From Candidatus Kaistia colombiensis (lineage in GTDB: Bacteria > Pseudomonadota > Alphaproteobacteria > Rhizobiales > Kaistiaceae), in NCBI GenBank assembly GCA_029203105.1, contig CP119318.1, forward strand, positions 4,664,501-4,728,500: DNA of 64,000 bases. The letters are read 5' to 3'. The notes below the pieces were generated by a model that saw nothing but the letters and a program-made list of their open reading frames with translations, searched no databases and was not told where the DNA came from. This document shows positions 34,642-43,225 of this stretch, piece by piece (the first letter of the stretch is position 1; each line of letters begins with the position of its first letter). A program made the position numbers and the translations under genes.

Positions 34642-35666
34642 GCGACTGCCAGCCGGAGCTGTCCCTGCTTCTCCGCGACGATGCGATGGATAAGACGGCG
34701 ACCGCCCTGCTCCAGCCACTGGCGGGCCAGTGCCGGGTCAAAGACGTAGCGCGTCTCGGCCGCGAGCGAGGCGAGCTGCACGGCAACACCACGATCAGCG
34801 AGGAAGCGCCGTAGCGCGTTGGAGACCGTGACGGAGAGCCCGCGCAGGCCATGCCGGTCAGAGACCCCGGCCCAGTCGATGACGGTGAGTGCCGGCACCA
34901 TGTTCACGACGTTCGCGGAGCGGGACAGCACCGCTTCGGAAACCAGGGCATCCACGCGGCTGCTCACGAGCGCCGGCAGAGCCTTGGTGATCTTGTCGTC
35001 GACAATCGCCGCGATCTGGCGGGCAAGCGCCTGCTGGTTGAACGCCGGCAACTGGCCGCGCCGCAAGGCCACAAAAACGCGGATCAGCATCGCCCGCGTT
35101 GCCGGGGCCTTGGGTGCCCGGCTGAGGGTGCATACCAACAGCGCCTGCTCCTCGGAAAGGTAGAAGGCCGAAACCTCTCGGCGGGCGCCCTTGCCTGCTT
35201 CGATCACCGCATTCGCTGCGTGCAGTGATCCGAATGCCTCGATCTCTTGGCGATTGGCTTCTATCACCTGGCGGATGTTGGACGGCCGCGCCATTCCCAG
35301 ACGCACCCCGATATCGGTATCGAGCACCAACGGGCGGTCCTCGATCATGTGGACGCCGATATCCGAGGCATCAGCCACGGCCGGCAGTCCTGCGGGCGCC
35401 GGCTCGCCGCCGAGCGCCGCCATCTGCATCTCCTTGAGGATGCGACGAAGACGATGGGCTTCGTTCCGTGCCGTCCCCTGTCGGCTGGGCGTGCCGGAGA
35501 AGTTCATCCGGCGCTCCCGGCCGCAGTACCGGAAGGTCAGCTCCGGATGAGGCCGCTTGTCGACGACCGACCAATCGGCGTCATCGATGCGGAACTCCTG
35601 AAGGATGCGGCGCAGCTGCTTAAAGACGTTGCCGGCGCGGATTTTCGAGAGCGGATCCTTGGACAT
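34638..35666 (-). CDS. Rha-like phage regulatory protein
   Basis: 342 residues. The middle part (IGVRLGMARPSNIRQVIEAN, then AFYLSEEQALLVCTLSRAPK and ATRAMLIRVFVALRRGQLP) resembles the Rha/KilA-N neighbourhood of phage antirepressor-type DNA-binding domains. The C-terminal 130 residues are of unknown type. It lies between the RuvC-like and RMF-motif genes. A regulatory role is inferred from the domain. Confidence 0.6.
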   Translation of the reverse strand: MSKDPLSKIRAGNVFKQLRRILQEFRIDDADWSVVDKRPHPELTFRYCGRERRMNFSGTPSRQGTARNEAHRLRRILKEMQMAALGGEPAPAGLPAVADASDIGVHMIEDRPLVLDTDIGVRLGMARPSNIRQVIEANRQEIEAFGSLHAANAVIEAGKGARREVSAFYLSEEQALLVCTLSRAPKAPATRAMLIRVFVALRRGQLPAFNQQALARQIAAIVDDKITKALPALVSSRVDALVSEAVLSRSANVVNMVPALTVIDWAGVSDRHGLRGLSVTVSNALRRFLADRGVAVQLASLAAETRYVFDPALARQWLEQGGRRLIHRIVAEKQGQLRLAVA

Positions 35667-36274
35667 CAGTTGCTCCCCTTGTTCGAAGCAACCTGACGGT
35701 CGTCGGGCCAGTCCTCGCCGAACGGCGGCTCGTCTTCGATGTCTGCCTGCTCGCCCTCGACCTCGTCCGCATCAAGAACCTTGGTCTCGCTCTCCTCCTC
35801 CGCCTGCATGGCCAGCACCAGCCGACGCTCATCGGAGCCCTTGTGATGGCCGGTGAGCCACTGCTGCCCGGCCGGCGTCGAGAGATCATGGGGGTTGTCG
35901 GCAGCCTCACCCAGGCGCCCGGCGCGCTGGCCGTCCTCGAATGCCTTCTCGTCGATCGGCGCGAGCGTCGTGGCCGTTTCGAACAGATCGAGCTGGGACT
36001 TCTTTATGCCGACGCCGAGGATGTTGAGGTAGCGCAGCAGCTCCTGCATCTCGGCGGTGAATTCCTCCGCCTTGCCGGACTTCACGATCTTCAGCGCGCG
36101 CTTGGCCGCCGGAAGGTTGATCCCCTTCCCTTCGGCCTTGGAGAGCGCCGCGCGCGCCGTGCCCTGGGCCGAGGATGCCTCCTCCTGCGCGCGCCGGATC
36201 TGGGAAAGCTGGACGGCGACGATCGCCTCGGGCGGGATCTGATTGTGATCTTTCGGGGTCGAGACGGCAGACAT
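35666..36274 (-). CDS. Phage protein with a ribosome modulation factor-like motif
   Basis: 202 residues from the ATG at 36274 (AAAGGA 9 bases upstream). The N-terminal half is helical (IRRAQEEASSAQGTARAALS). Residues about 120-155 read AFEDGQRAGRLGEAADNPHD then GQQWLTGHHKG, the G-x2-AG...NP...W-x2-G pattern of RMF, which dimerises ribosomes. The C-terminus is highly acidic. Whether it acts on ribosomes is not shown; the motif also occurs in other phage proteins. Confidence 0.6.
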   Translation of the reverse strand: MSAVSTPKDHNQIPPEAIVAVQLSQIRRAQEEASSAQGTARAALSKAEGKGINLPAAKRALKIVKSGKAEEFTAEMQELLRYLNILGVGIKKSQLDLFETATTLAPIDEKAFEDGQRAGRLGEAADNPHDLSTPAGQQWLTGHHKGSDERRLVLAMQAEEESETKVLDADEVEGEQADIEDEPPFGEDWPDDRQVASNKGSN

Positions 36275-36404
36275 CGGGAACGTCCTTTCGTGGATGGATG
36301 CAAGGCGGGTTTCGATGCGACGGCGGTCGCGGAGGTAGGCGTCGGCGCGGTTGAGCATCAGGGGCTTTCCCGGTCGCGCCTCAGGAAGCGAGATCCAAGG
36401 CGGG

Positions 36405-37094
36405 TCAAAGCATTGCCCCCGTCAGGGCGGAGCGCTTGCGGGCCGCGTTGAACTTGGCCGGGGCGGCTCTGACCACAACCTTGGTCGCGCGAACTGTGAG
36501 ACGTTCGCCGCACGCGGCGCAAAACCGGAACCGCGAGGCAAAATTGACCGGGTTCGCACAGACAAGACGCTCGTGCGCCGGCTTGCTGTCCTGGTCGGGC
36601 AGGAAGTTCTGGCACTCGAACTGCCCGGCCTCGAGGAAGGTCTTCGGGCTCCGCGCGGCCGGCACGTATTCGACCACCAAAGCGACCGGCGGAAGGAACG
36701 GCACATCGTCCGTCGCCATCGGAGGCGCTTTGACCTTCGGCGGCATCTTCGCCGCGCCCTTGTGGGCCTTGAGCTTGATCTTCTCGTCCCGGCACTTGTT
36801 GCGGATCACCTTGGCCGACCAGAACTTCAGCGCCTTGGAGATCTCGGTCGCCGACATCCGATTGCTGGCGAGGACGCGAAGCTTATCGACGCGCTCTGGC
36901 GTCCATTCGAGGTTTGACCTACGGGCATTCGTGGATGCGATGTCCTCCCGCATCATCTTTCCGATGATCGCGTTGCGGGTGAATTTCTCGCCGAACTCGC
37001 GGCTCATGGTTGACGCGATTTCGGACGCTGTATCGCCGTCCCCGGCCAACACCCGCAGCCGATCAATCATCCCGTCGGTCCAAACCCGCTTCAT
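36405..37094 (-). CDS. GcrA-family cell cycle regulator homologue
   Basis: 229 residues. It starts with the GcrA DNA-binding helix-turn-helix (VWTDGMIDRLRVLAGDGDTA, then FTRNAIIGKMMRE), repeats a second related HTH (EWTPERVDKLRVLASNRMSA), and ends with a Cys-containing region (FCAACGERLTV). GcrA works with sigma70 at CcrM-methylated GANTC promoters in Alphaproteobacteria. A phage copy could redirect host cell-cycle transcription. It overlaps the downstream LexA-like gene by 4 bases. Confidence 0.8.
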   Translation of the reverse strand: MKRVWTDGMIDRLRVLAGDGDTASEIASTMSREFGEKFTRNAIIGKMMREDIASTNARRSNLEWTPERVDKLRVLASNRMSATEISKALKFWSAKVIRNKCRDEKIKLKAHKGAAKMPPKVKAPPMATDDVPFLPPVALVVEYVPAARSPKTFLEAGQFECQNFLPDQDSKPAHERLVCANPVNFASRFRFCAACGERLTVRATKVVVRAAPAKFNAARKRSALTGAML

Positions 37095-37375
37095 GCCGCA
37101 GTCCTCTGTTGAACGATGCTGATCGATCGGGCTCGACCGGGGTGGAAGTTGATGAAGCCGCGCTCGTGCAGCGCGCAGACGACGCGGTTGACGCTGCTTC
37201 GCGAGGTCATTCCGGCCGCGGCGCCAATCTCGGCGTAGGAAGGAGCGAACCCGAGCTCGGCGATCAGCCTCTCAATCGCGAGCAAGGCCCTCGCTTGGAC
37301 CGGGGTCAGTCCGGCCGGAGGCTCGGGATCGCTGAATTCGTGCCGGCAGCAGGGGCAGCGGTGTTTCGTCACCAT
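37091..37375 (-). CDS. LexA-like DNA-binding protein with zinc ribbon
   Basis: 94 residues. An N-terminal HRCPCCRHEF CxxC pair is followed by a LexA-type winged helix (RLIAELGFAPSYAEIGAAAG, SRSSVNRVVCALHERGFI). The peptidase domain of LexA is absent. It probably binds DNA as a small regulator in the early operon. Confidence 0.7.
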   Translation of the reverse strand: MVTKHRCPCCRHEFSDPEPPAGLTPVQARALLAIERLIAELGFAPSYAEIGAAAGMTSRSSVNRVVCALHERGFINFHPGRARSISIVQQRTAA

Positions 37376-37872
37376 GCTCGCCCGCTCGCCTTTCTCGCCA
37401 GCGATGTCATCGTCGCCACCGCGCGAGTGACCACCTCCAAATCACGGAGGATGCGATCGGCTTCCGGCGGCGTGATCTCTGTCCCCCCATCGCTCGCGGG
37501 GGAAAGGTCGCGGAAGATCTCGGCCAGTAGCTGGCCAATGTGGTCAGCAACGTCGGCGCTCAACTCTGCCCAGGCCCCTTCGTGGTCCTGAGAGACAGGC
37601 AGGAAGACGCCGCCGGCCAACGTCGCCAAGAATTCGGCTGGGGCCGTCATGCCGAACTTGGATGTCAGCCGAGCCACCCGCCCGAAGCCGATGTCGTCTC
37701 GCTGGTCCGGGTCGAGCGCCTTGTAGATCGTGTATTTCGAGATGCCCTCGAAATCGGCGGCCACCTGCGGTCCTGCGGTCTCGTGCATCCCAACCGAGGT
37801 TGCGATCTGGCTCATGCCGCGGGCGAGAGCATCGTGAAGGCTTCCCGCCGCGCGGGTCTTGTAGGGATTCAT
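37369..37872 (-). CDS. Phage regulatory protein, CII-like
   Basis: 167 residues. It contains a helix-turn-helix-like segment (FEGISKYTIYKALDPDQRDD, IGFGRVARLTSKFG) and an acidic helical C-terminus. It begins the leftward replication operon, facing plus-strand genes across a 90-bp divergent gap. The CII-like role is inferred from place and HTH, not from a clear family match. Confidence 0.5.
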   Translation of the reverse strand: MNPYKTRAAGSLHDALARGMSQIATSVGMHETAGPQVAADFEGISKYTIYKALDPDQRDDIGFGRVARLTSKFGMTAPAEFLATLAGGVFLPVSQDHEGAWAELSADVADHIGQLLAEIFRDLSPASDGGTEITPPEADRILRDLEVVTRAVATMTSLARKASGRAW

Positions 37873-37962
37873 GCTGCCTCCGGCATTTGGGCACTGTCAT
37901 TGCCGTGGACGCCGAACGCTGCCGCGCGCAGCTTCACGGTCGAATCGGATGGGGAGACTGGG

Positions 37963-38211
37963 ATGGACGCAGCCGAAATCGACGCGCGCATCGACGTGCT
38001 GGATCGAGCCATCACGGAGCTACTGTCGCGGCTGCCGCCGATCGAGCGCGAGACCGTGTTCGATCGCCTGCGCTGTGAGTTCGACGACGCCGCCCATGCC
38101 GAGGCCGTCGAACGTCTGGTCGAGGATGCGTCCGAAACCGCCGGGCATCCGATCGACGTTGCGATCCGCCAGCTGCGGCGCAGACATGCAGCCGCAAGCC
38201 GGCTAGCCTGA
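37963..38211 (+). CDS. Small helical phage protein
   Basis: 82 residues (MDAAEIDARIDVLDRAITEL). GGGGAG lies upstream of the ATG. Almost all helix, rich in Asp, Glu and Arg. Unknown function. It opens a plus-strand group of three small genes. Confidence 0.55.
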   Translation: MDAAEIDARIDVLDRAITELLSRLPPIERETVFDRLRCEFDDAAHAEAVERLVEDASETAGHPIDVAIRQLRRRHAAASRLA

Positions 38212-38252
38212 TGACGCAGCCGCTTTCCCGCGCTGCTCTCGGGGGGATTGAG

Positions 38253-38555
38253 ATGACCAGCCAGAGCCGGATCGTCGTCGCGTGGTTTCGTCGCGACAAT
38301 TTTGAAGCCGTCCGCCAGATGATGGACGACCGGGACGAGATCCCCGCCACATTCGATGCCTGGGAGAAAAAGATCGAGCACCGATTGGCGAAGGAAGTTC
38401 CGGTCGGCACCATTGTCGACAAGATCGTCATAGAACCGAGCGAGTTCGCTGCCTTCCTGGACAAGGACGGTGGCGGAAAGGTCGATGGCAAGACACGATC
38501 CCGCTTCGCCGCTCACGTCGCTCGGGAACGCCACAATCGAAAGGAAGGCGGTTGA
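38253..38555 (+). CDS. Phage protein of unknown function
   Basis: 100 residues from the ATG at 38253, preceded by GGGGGGAT. The start MTSQSRIVVAWFRRDNFEAV and middle FDAWEKKIEHRLAKEVPVGT look genuine. No family recognised. Confidence 0.55.
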   Translation: MTSQSRIVVAWFRRDNFEAVRQMMDDRDEIPATFDAWEKKIEHRLAKEVPVGTIVDKIVIEPSEFAAFLDKDGGGKVDGKTRSRFAAHVARERHNRKEGG

Positions 38556-38632
38556 GGTGGTCATGCTGTTCCCCCGGGATTTGATGCGGAATGCGCGCGG
38601 CGCGATCGCCAACAGCGCCGGAGCCCATCGAA

Positions 38633-38938
38633 ATGAACCTGAATGAATCGGTCGCGCGCATAGCCGCGCTTGAAACGCTGGTGCTCGAACTGATCGCCTT
38701 GCTGGCGAAAAGCCGCGCACTCACCCTCGACGAGATCGAGACCTTGAAAGGCCGGATCGAGGGCAAGGCCAACAATCCGATCCACCCGGTCTTTTCGCGG
38801 TACTGGCAGGAGGATATCGACCGCCTGACAAACCCTGACCGTTCAGCCGGAGATGCCATCACCAACATGAAACGCGAGCACGCCCGAGGGATGGAATGCC
38901 GCGAAATCTTCGGGCCGGTCGATCCGAGTGTGGAGTGA
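38633..38938 (+). CDS. Phage protein of unknown function, coiled coil
   Basis: 101 residues (MNLNESVARIAALETLVLEL). Residues 1-45 are a heptad-rich coiled coil. The rest is acidic with a short motif HPVFSRYWQEDIDRL. Unknown role. Confidence 0.55.
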   Translation: MNLNESVARIAALETLVLELIALLAKSRALTLDEIETLKGRIEGKANNPIHPVFSRYWQEDIDRLTNPDRSAGDAITNMKREHARGMECREIFGPVDPSVE

Positions 38939-38942
38939 GCCA

Positions 38943-39308
38943 TCATCGCGGCGTCCGATGCCAAAAGGATGCGTCGGCCGGCCCGAATGCAGCCTCCAGT
39001 TCATGAGCACGGCGCAGCGCATCTGCCGCCGTGCAGACCAATGGGGTCCCTTTGGCGCGAAGGATGCGGATAGCGCGCGCCAGCATGTTGCGCTTGATGG
39101 TCCCGCGAATGCTGCGGTGGTTTTCGTCTTGGCTGCCGCCGAGGCTCCGGTGCTCCTCCATGACGGCGCGCAGCGCGCGGCGGGTTTGCTCCGGCTCATG
39201 GTGCTCCAGCCAGGCGAATGCCTGCCGATACCGCCAGCCGAATATCTCGCCGTACCCCTGCCAACCACGGGGGCCGAGATCGATGAGCGCGCAAATGGGG
39301 CCGGTCAT
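38943..39308 (-). CDS. Phage protein of unknown function
   Basis: 121 residues (MTGPICALIDLGPRGWQGYG). It lies in the leftward transcript from the repressor-controlled promoter and overlaps the upstream 41-codon gene (ATGA). It is convergent with the plus-strand gene ending at 38,938. No family is recognised. Confidence 0.5.
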   Translation of the reverse strand: MTGPICALIDLGPRGWQGYGEIFGWRYRQAFAWLEHHEPEQTRRALRAVMEEHRSLGGSQDENHRSIRGTIKRNMLARAIRILRAKGTPLVCTAADALRRAHELEAAFGPADASFWHRTPR

Positions 39309-39430
39309 GCTGCGTTCTTCCTGATTGCGGCCCGAAGCTGAAGGCGGCGGCGGACATTGATAAGCCGAGCGATGCCGCGCCTATTCGGCCTAGGAACGAT
39401 CGGAACGGAGGCGGTGGGGAGCGTGGTCAT
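39305..39430 (-). CDS. Very small basic protein in the leftward immunity operon
   Basis: 41 residues, starting MTTLPTASVPIVPRPNRRGI and ending RAAIRKNAA. Its TGA overlaps the next ATG, which supports translation coupling. Strongly basic; a nucleic-acid-binding peptide is possible. Confidence 0.45.
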   Translation of the reverse strand: MTTLPTASVPIVPRPNRRGIARLINVRRRLQLRAAIRKNAA

Positions 39431-39439
39431 GCTGCTGCG

Positions 39440-39712
39440 TCAGGGCCTCAGGCCGGGGAACGTCGCGTCAAACCGCTCGGCCGTCATTGGTGGGAAGAAG
39501 TCCGAAGGCGTCAGCGCAATGTCATTGGCCTGGGCATGCTCCAGCATCTTGCGAGCTTCCAGATGAGGAATGATCCCGTCGGTGCCTCCCCTGCTCGCCG
39601 GGTACATCCAGCGATAGATGCGGGTGAGGCTCTTGCCTGTGATGCCTCGGACGACCTCAGGGCCGCCGAGCTTGGCGATGACGGAACGGGCTGGGTCGAG
39701 ATGCTTTTCCAT
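39440..39712 (-). CDS. Cro/YdaS-like DNA-binding protein
   Basis: 90 residues. The first 40 (ARSVIAKLGGPEVVRGITGK, then LTRIYRWMYPASRGG) form a helix-turn-helix of the YdaS/Cro type, and IIPHLEARKMLEHAQAND follows as in rhizobial phage Cro-like proteins. It is transcribed away from the repressor gene across three operators. It is the likely lytic-state partner of the repressor. Confidence 0.75.
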   Translation of the reverse strand: MEKHLDPARSVIAKLGGPEVVRGITGKSLTRIYRWMYPASRGGTDGIIPHLEARKMLEHAQANDIALTPSDFFPPMTAERFDATFPGLRP

Positions 39713-39720
39713 GACGACAA

Positions 39721-39795
39721 TATTTGCGACAATCGCAATTTACCGTCAAGCAAAATTTGCGATCTTCGCGATGGCGGTTTTTGCGGCCATCGCAA
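39721..39795. promoter_or_regulatory. Left operator region: three 15-bp repressor sites and leftward promoter
   Basis: Sites TTGCG-ACAAT-CGCAA (39,724-39,738), TTGCG-ATCTT-CGCGA (39,757-39,771) and TTGCG-GCCAT-CGCAA (39,781-39,795) lie between the divergent cro-like and repressor genes. On the minus strand TTGACG (39,749-39,744) and CAAATA (39,726-39,721) are 17 bp apart, a sigma70-like promoter overlapped by the first site. The third site lies 10 bases before the repressor ATG and could mediate autoregulation. Confidence 0.8.
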
Positions 39796-39805
39796 CAATG
39801 CCGTC

Positions 39806-40621
39806 ATGGACTCTCGCGAAATCCTTAGAACTTGGCTCGACGGCCAGATCGAAAAGAAGGGCCACGGCGCCCGAAAGAAGCTCGCAGAATGCTTGGGCGT
39901 TGGATCATCGGCCATCACCCGGATGACCAGCACGGACCCTGGGAAGGAATCCCGGGAGATCACGGCCGCCGAGTTGCTCAAGATGGCGGAGTTCTTCGGG
40001 GAATTTCCGCCGCTGCTCTCCCCGCCAGGGGATCACACAGGCGAGCTTAAACGCGTCCCTCTTGGCCAGGAATTTGACCCCGACCCAGAGTTCGACGACG
40101 GCAGCCGCACATCGATCGTATCTGACGACTTGTCGAAGCTCGGGGTTTCCACGCTCCGGCCATTCTCTGGCGAAGTGCCTGGCTCAAGTCCTGACATTGA
40201 CACCTCGGCCGGGGCTGGACCTGGCGGCTTGCCAATGCCGTCGGTGTTGCCGACTGGCGAGGTCGTCTATTCCGCCGATGCGGTGCGCGGCGAAATCCTC
40301 ATGCCGGACTATCTTCTGTCCGAATTCACTCGGGCCAAAGCGCCGCGCGTCCACTGGATCAAGGTCCGCGGCGATTCCATGGAGCCTACCCTCCTGCCCG
40401 GCGAGCGCGTCATGGTCGACACGACGGACCAACATTTCGGCCAGGGCGGCGTCTTTGTCATTCGCGACCCAGACGGCGAGATCCTGGTGAAGCGGTTGCG
40501 GAAGCTGAAGGACGGCGAGATCGAATTGGTTTCGGACAATCCGAAGCAACCGCCGATGGTTCATAGAGCGGACGAAATCGGGATTCTCGGTCGCGTAGTT
40601 GGCCGGCTGGCGAGGCTTTAG
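39806..40621 (+). CDS. CI/LexA-like phage repressor with S24 peptidase domain
   Basis: 271 residues from the ATG at 39806. The N-terminal HTH is ARKKLAECLGVGSSAITRMT. A flexible linker spans about 75-155. The S24 peptidase-like domain has the catalytic Ser191 (RGDSMEPTLLPGE) and Lys229 (EILVKRLRKL). By family it dimerises, holds the prophage silent and self-cleaves after RecA activation. Operators at 39.7 kb and 48.9 kb share one sequence, so it probably controls both sides. Confidence 0.9.
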   Translation: MDSREILRTWLDGQIEKKGHGARKKLAECLGVGSSAITRMTSTDPGKESREITAAELLKMAEFFGEFPPLLSPPGDHTGELKRVPLGQEFDPDPEFDDGSRTSIVSDDLSKLGVSTLRPFSGEVPGSSPDIDTSAGAGPGGLPMPSVLPTGEVVYSADAVRGEILMPDYLLSEFTRAKAPRVHWIKVRGDSMEPTLLPGERVMVDTTDQHFGQGGVFVIRDPDGEILVKRLRKLKDGEIELVSDNPKQPPMVHRADEIGILGRVVGRLARL

Positions 40622-40790
40622 TCGCTCATCCGCAGACCGCGACGACAAGCCGTCGGCCACCCATGCCGGCGCGATTGCCTGGTCGCGGACGTACGATCCG
40701 GAATCGGGGGACTATAGCGATCCGGTGATCCTGCTGAGGCTGGGCACAATACCGGACTGGTTCGACGAGACTGGCGACGCCGGCGGATAG
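40599..40790 (+). CDS. Possible small protein overlapping the repressor end
   Basis: A 63-codon frame with a TTG start inside the end of the repressor gene. The last 40 residues (SRTYDPESGDYSDPVILLRL) look protein-like. No family recognised and the start is doubtful. Confidence 0.25.
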   Translation: MAGWRGFSRSSADRDDKPSATHAGAIAWSRTYDPESGDYSDPVILLRLGTIPDWFDETGDAGG

Positions 40791-41852
40791 TCAGCTGTCC
40801 AGATTCCGCAAGCGCTTGGGTAGGCCAGCCCCATCCGCAATCTCCCGCCAGCGGCGCGAGAAGGTGAACCGATCAAACGGGCGCCCATCTTGCCGAACAA
40901 CCAAGGGCCCCCGAGGCTCATCGATTGCCATCAAACATCGTTGAACCAGGGGGCAGTTCGTCAGGTCAATCGTCTGGCCGGCGTCGAGCGCTAGCGTTTC
41001 CCCTTGGATCATCTCGAACGTCAAGCCACCAAGCCAGCGCTGACGCTGAAAAACAATGTCGGTGGGGACAACAGCCTGCCCAGACACTATGGGCTCCCAA
41101 TGCCCAATAACCTCCGATTGGCGAAGCCCAAGCTCAAACTGGCAGGCTTGCGCCAAGGCGATCCTCACCTCGCCGACCGACAGGGCATAGTCCACGAAGC
41201 GCCGCGCCTCGGCCAGCGTCATCGCCGACCGGCGTGCGGGACGGACATCAAATTCGGGGCTCATCGCAAGATCGAGAAGCCGCTGACATCCCTCGGCGGA
41301 GCGTTCGGCTCCGAACCTGAACAACAGGCGCAACATCTGCAATCCGGAGCTTGCTCGACGAGCTTGTGGTTCAGCCCCTTCCACGGCCGGTTGCCCCAGC
41401 GCCGCGTACCAGCTGCGCAAGGTCTCCGCCTCAATCTCAGAAAGGTGCTCCCCAAGATACGGAGACAAGAGTTTGAGCCAGCGAAGGTATGTCGCTCGGG
41501 TACTGCTCTGCACCAAACTCAGGGGCGACTCCGGATCATTCCGATATAGATCGGCAAGAGCGGCCAACGTTCCCGCCTCGACTGGGGCAATTTTCTCTTT
41601 GGCTGGCGCTCTATGCGTCAACGCGCGTGACTGCCACTTGCGGCACTCGAGCGCGATACGCTCGAAATCAGCCGGATTCTGCCAATCGGGGAACAAGCGG
41701 ACATTCTTGGGCAGAAAGCCCGCCGCGACCGCCGCAGGCGGTGCGGCCCAGATCACGTAGGGTTCTCGGCCCGGTGGCCGACGGATCTTGAGGCCAGGCG
41801 CATCCAGTTCCAGAGTTTGCCCGGCGACCTCGACGGTGGCGAATTTCTTCAT
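40791..41852 (-). pseudogene. Truncated phage integrase-like protein lacking the catalytic C-terminus
   Basis: 353 codons. An N-terminal arm/core-binding part is followed by the start of a tyrosine recombinase catalytic domain with the first Arg (ELGLRQSEVIGHW). It stops at GLPKRLRNLDS, exactly where relatives continue into the D-x-R-A/S-G-x-x-T-E and H-x-x-R...Y boxes. The nucleophile Tyr is missing, so it cannot recombine DNA. It may be a remnant of another integrated element, or a regulator derived from one. It lies next to the porin at the edge of the accessory region. Confidence 0.7.
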
Positions 41853-41867
41853 GACGACAGCTCGAGA

Positions 41868-41900
41868 ATAAAAAAGCCCGGCGGATTGCTCCGCCGGGCC
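41868..41900 (-). terminator. Intrinsic terminator of the porin gene
   Basis: GCCCGGCGG / CCGCCGGGC arms (41,876-41,884 and 41,891-41,899) with a 6-nt loop, followed on the minus strand by six T. It sits 24 bases beyond the porin stop. Confidence 0.85.
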
Positions 41901-41923
41901 TTCGATAGTCTGACTAGGTCAGA

Positions 41924-43225
41924 TTACCAGGAACGCTTCAGGAACAGGTTGAGGTTCCAGGCGTTGTTGCCGTTGTCGTCGTTGACCACGTCACCGAACT
42001 GATCGTGACCCTTGATGTTCGTGTAGAACACGTCGCCGACCAGGTCGAGGCCCTTGACCGGGGTGTAAGCGGTCGTGAAGCCAACGCGCCATGCGTCAAT
42101 GTTGGCGAGATCAACCTGATCGCGACCGCTGAAGTTGGCGTAGCCACCCGAGAGCGACGACCAGAGCTGCGGGGTCCAGACGTGCTTGTACGAAGCGAGT
42201 GCCGACCAGCTGGTGCCCGGCGCAACCGAGTAGGTGATGTTGGCGCTGAACGGGTTAAACGTACCAGCCACCGAGGTGCCACCGGTGATGCCGGTGAACG
42301 AGTTGGCGTTGTCGCCGTAAGCCGCCGACACGAAGAAGCGGTCGCCAGCCGAGAAGCTGTCGAGCGCGATCTCGAGACCGCCACCGATGGCCCAACCGGC
42401 CTTGTTGTTCAGCTCGATCGGATCCTCGTCAGTACCCAACTGAGGACCGAACGAAACTGCCTCGTTGACATAGGCAGCTGCGACCTTGGCGCTGAAGATG
42501 CCCGAAGCATAGGTCACCGCACCGATGATATCGGGGATGTTGCTGTTGCCGCCGGTGTAGTACTTGTCCGGGTTACCCGAAATCGGGTCGATGTCGTAAA
42601 CTACACCATTGGTATTGCCAAGAGCGCCACGATCACGATTGTCTTCGACCGAGATCGCCAGACCGAAGCCGTTGACGGCATAGGTCAGCTGGATGTGGTC
42701 GGTGGTCGAGTCCGAACCGAACATGCCGGTGTCGTCATAGCCACGACCGAAGTCGAACAGCGAGGTGAAGCGACCAGCCTTCAGCGGGCCGAGCTCCAAA
42801 TAGGCGCTGTCGACGTAAGCCGCGTTGGTCGCCGAGTTGACCAGGTCGGTGAAGGTCTGGCCGCCGGTGTAGGTGTTGGCGGTGGCAGCACGGATGTCGA
42901 CGAAGCCGGTCAGGTTACCGAACTCGGTGACCGACGAAGCCGTCGCCTGCATGGACACTTCCGTGTAGAAGTTGCCCCAGTTGCTGTTGGCATAGCCGTT
43001 GTTGAACTTGCCGAAGTCGGTGTCGCCGAAGGCGGTGCCGAACTTGACGTAGCCGCCGATCTTGATGCAGGTGTCCGTGCCCGGCGAATAGAAGAAGCCT
43101 GAGCCGAACGCGTCGCAGACCTTCACGTAGTCAACCGGCTCGGCGACCGTGAGATCCGCCGCCTGAGCGCCACCAGCCATCAGCATGGCTGCAGCAGAGC
43201 CGAGGAGAAGGGTCTTAAAGTTCAT
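41924..43225 (-). CDS. Outer-membrane porin, rhizobial porin_2 family
   Basis: 433 residues from the ATG at 43225 (GGAGGT 7 bases upstream). A signal peptide (MNFKTLLLGSAAAMLMAGGA, cleaved after AQA) is followed by the porin_2 start (ADLTVAEPVDYVKVCDAFG, SPGTDTCIKIGGYVKFGTAF) and alternating beta strands ending NLFLKRSW with the terminal aromatic signal. It forms a trimeric general pore. This is normally a chromosomal gene; here it lies between two repressor-controlled phage promoters, so it may be phage-borne cargo that alters the lysogen's surface. Confidence 0.92.
   Translation of the reverse strand: MNFKTLLLGSAAAMLMAGGAQAADLTVAEPVDYVKVCDAFGSGFFYSPGTDTCIKIGGYVKFGTAFGDTDFGKFNNGYANSNWGNFYTEVSMQATASSVTEFGNLTGFVDIRAATANTYTGGQTFTDLVNSATNAAYVDSAYLELGPLKAGRFTSLFDFGRGYDDTGMFGSDSTTDHIQLTYAVNGFGLAISVEDNRDRGALGNTNGVVYDIDPISGNPDKYYTGGNSNIPDIIGAVTYASGIFSAKVAAAYVNEAVSFGPQLGTDEDPIELNNKAGWAIGGGLEIALDSFSAGDRFFVSAAYGDNANSFTGITGGTSVAGTFNPFSANITYSVAPGTSWSALASYKHVWTPQLWSSLSGGYANFSGRDQVDLANIDAWRVGFTTAYTPVKGLDLVGDVFYTNIKGHDQFGDVVNDDNGNNAWNLNLFLKRSW

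Noticed and set aside
42005..43102. 365-codon plus-strand frame
   Set aside because: Antisense of the porin; the porin has signal peptide, ribosome site and terminator.
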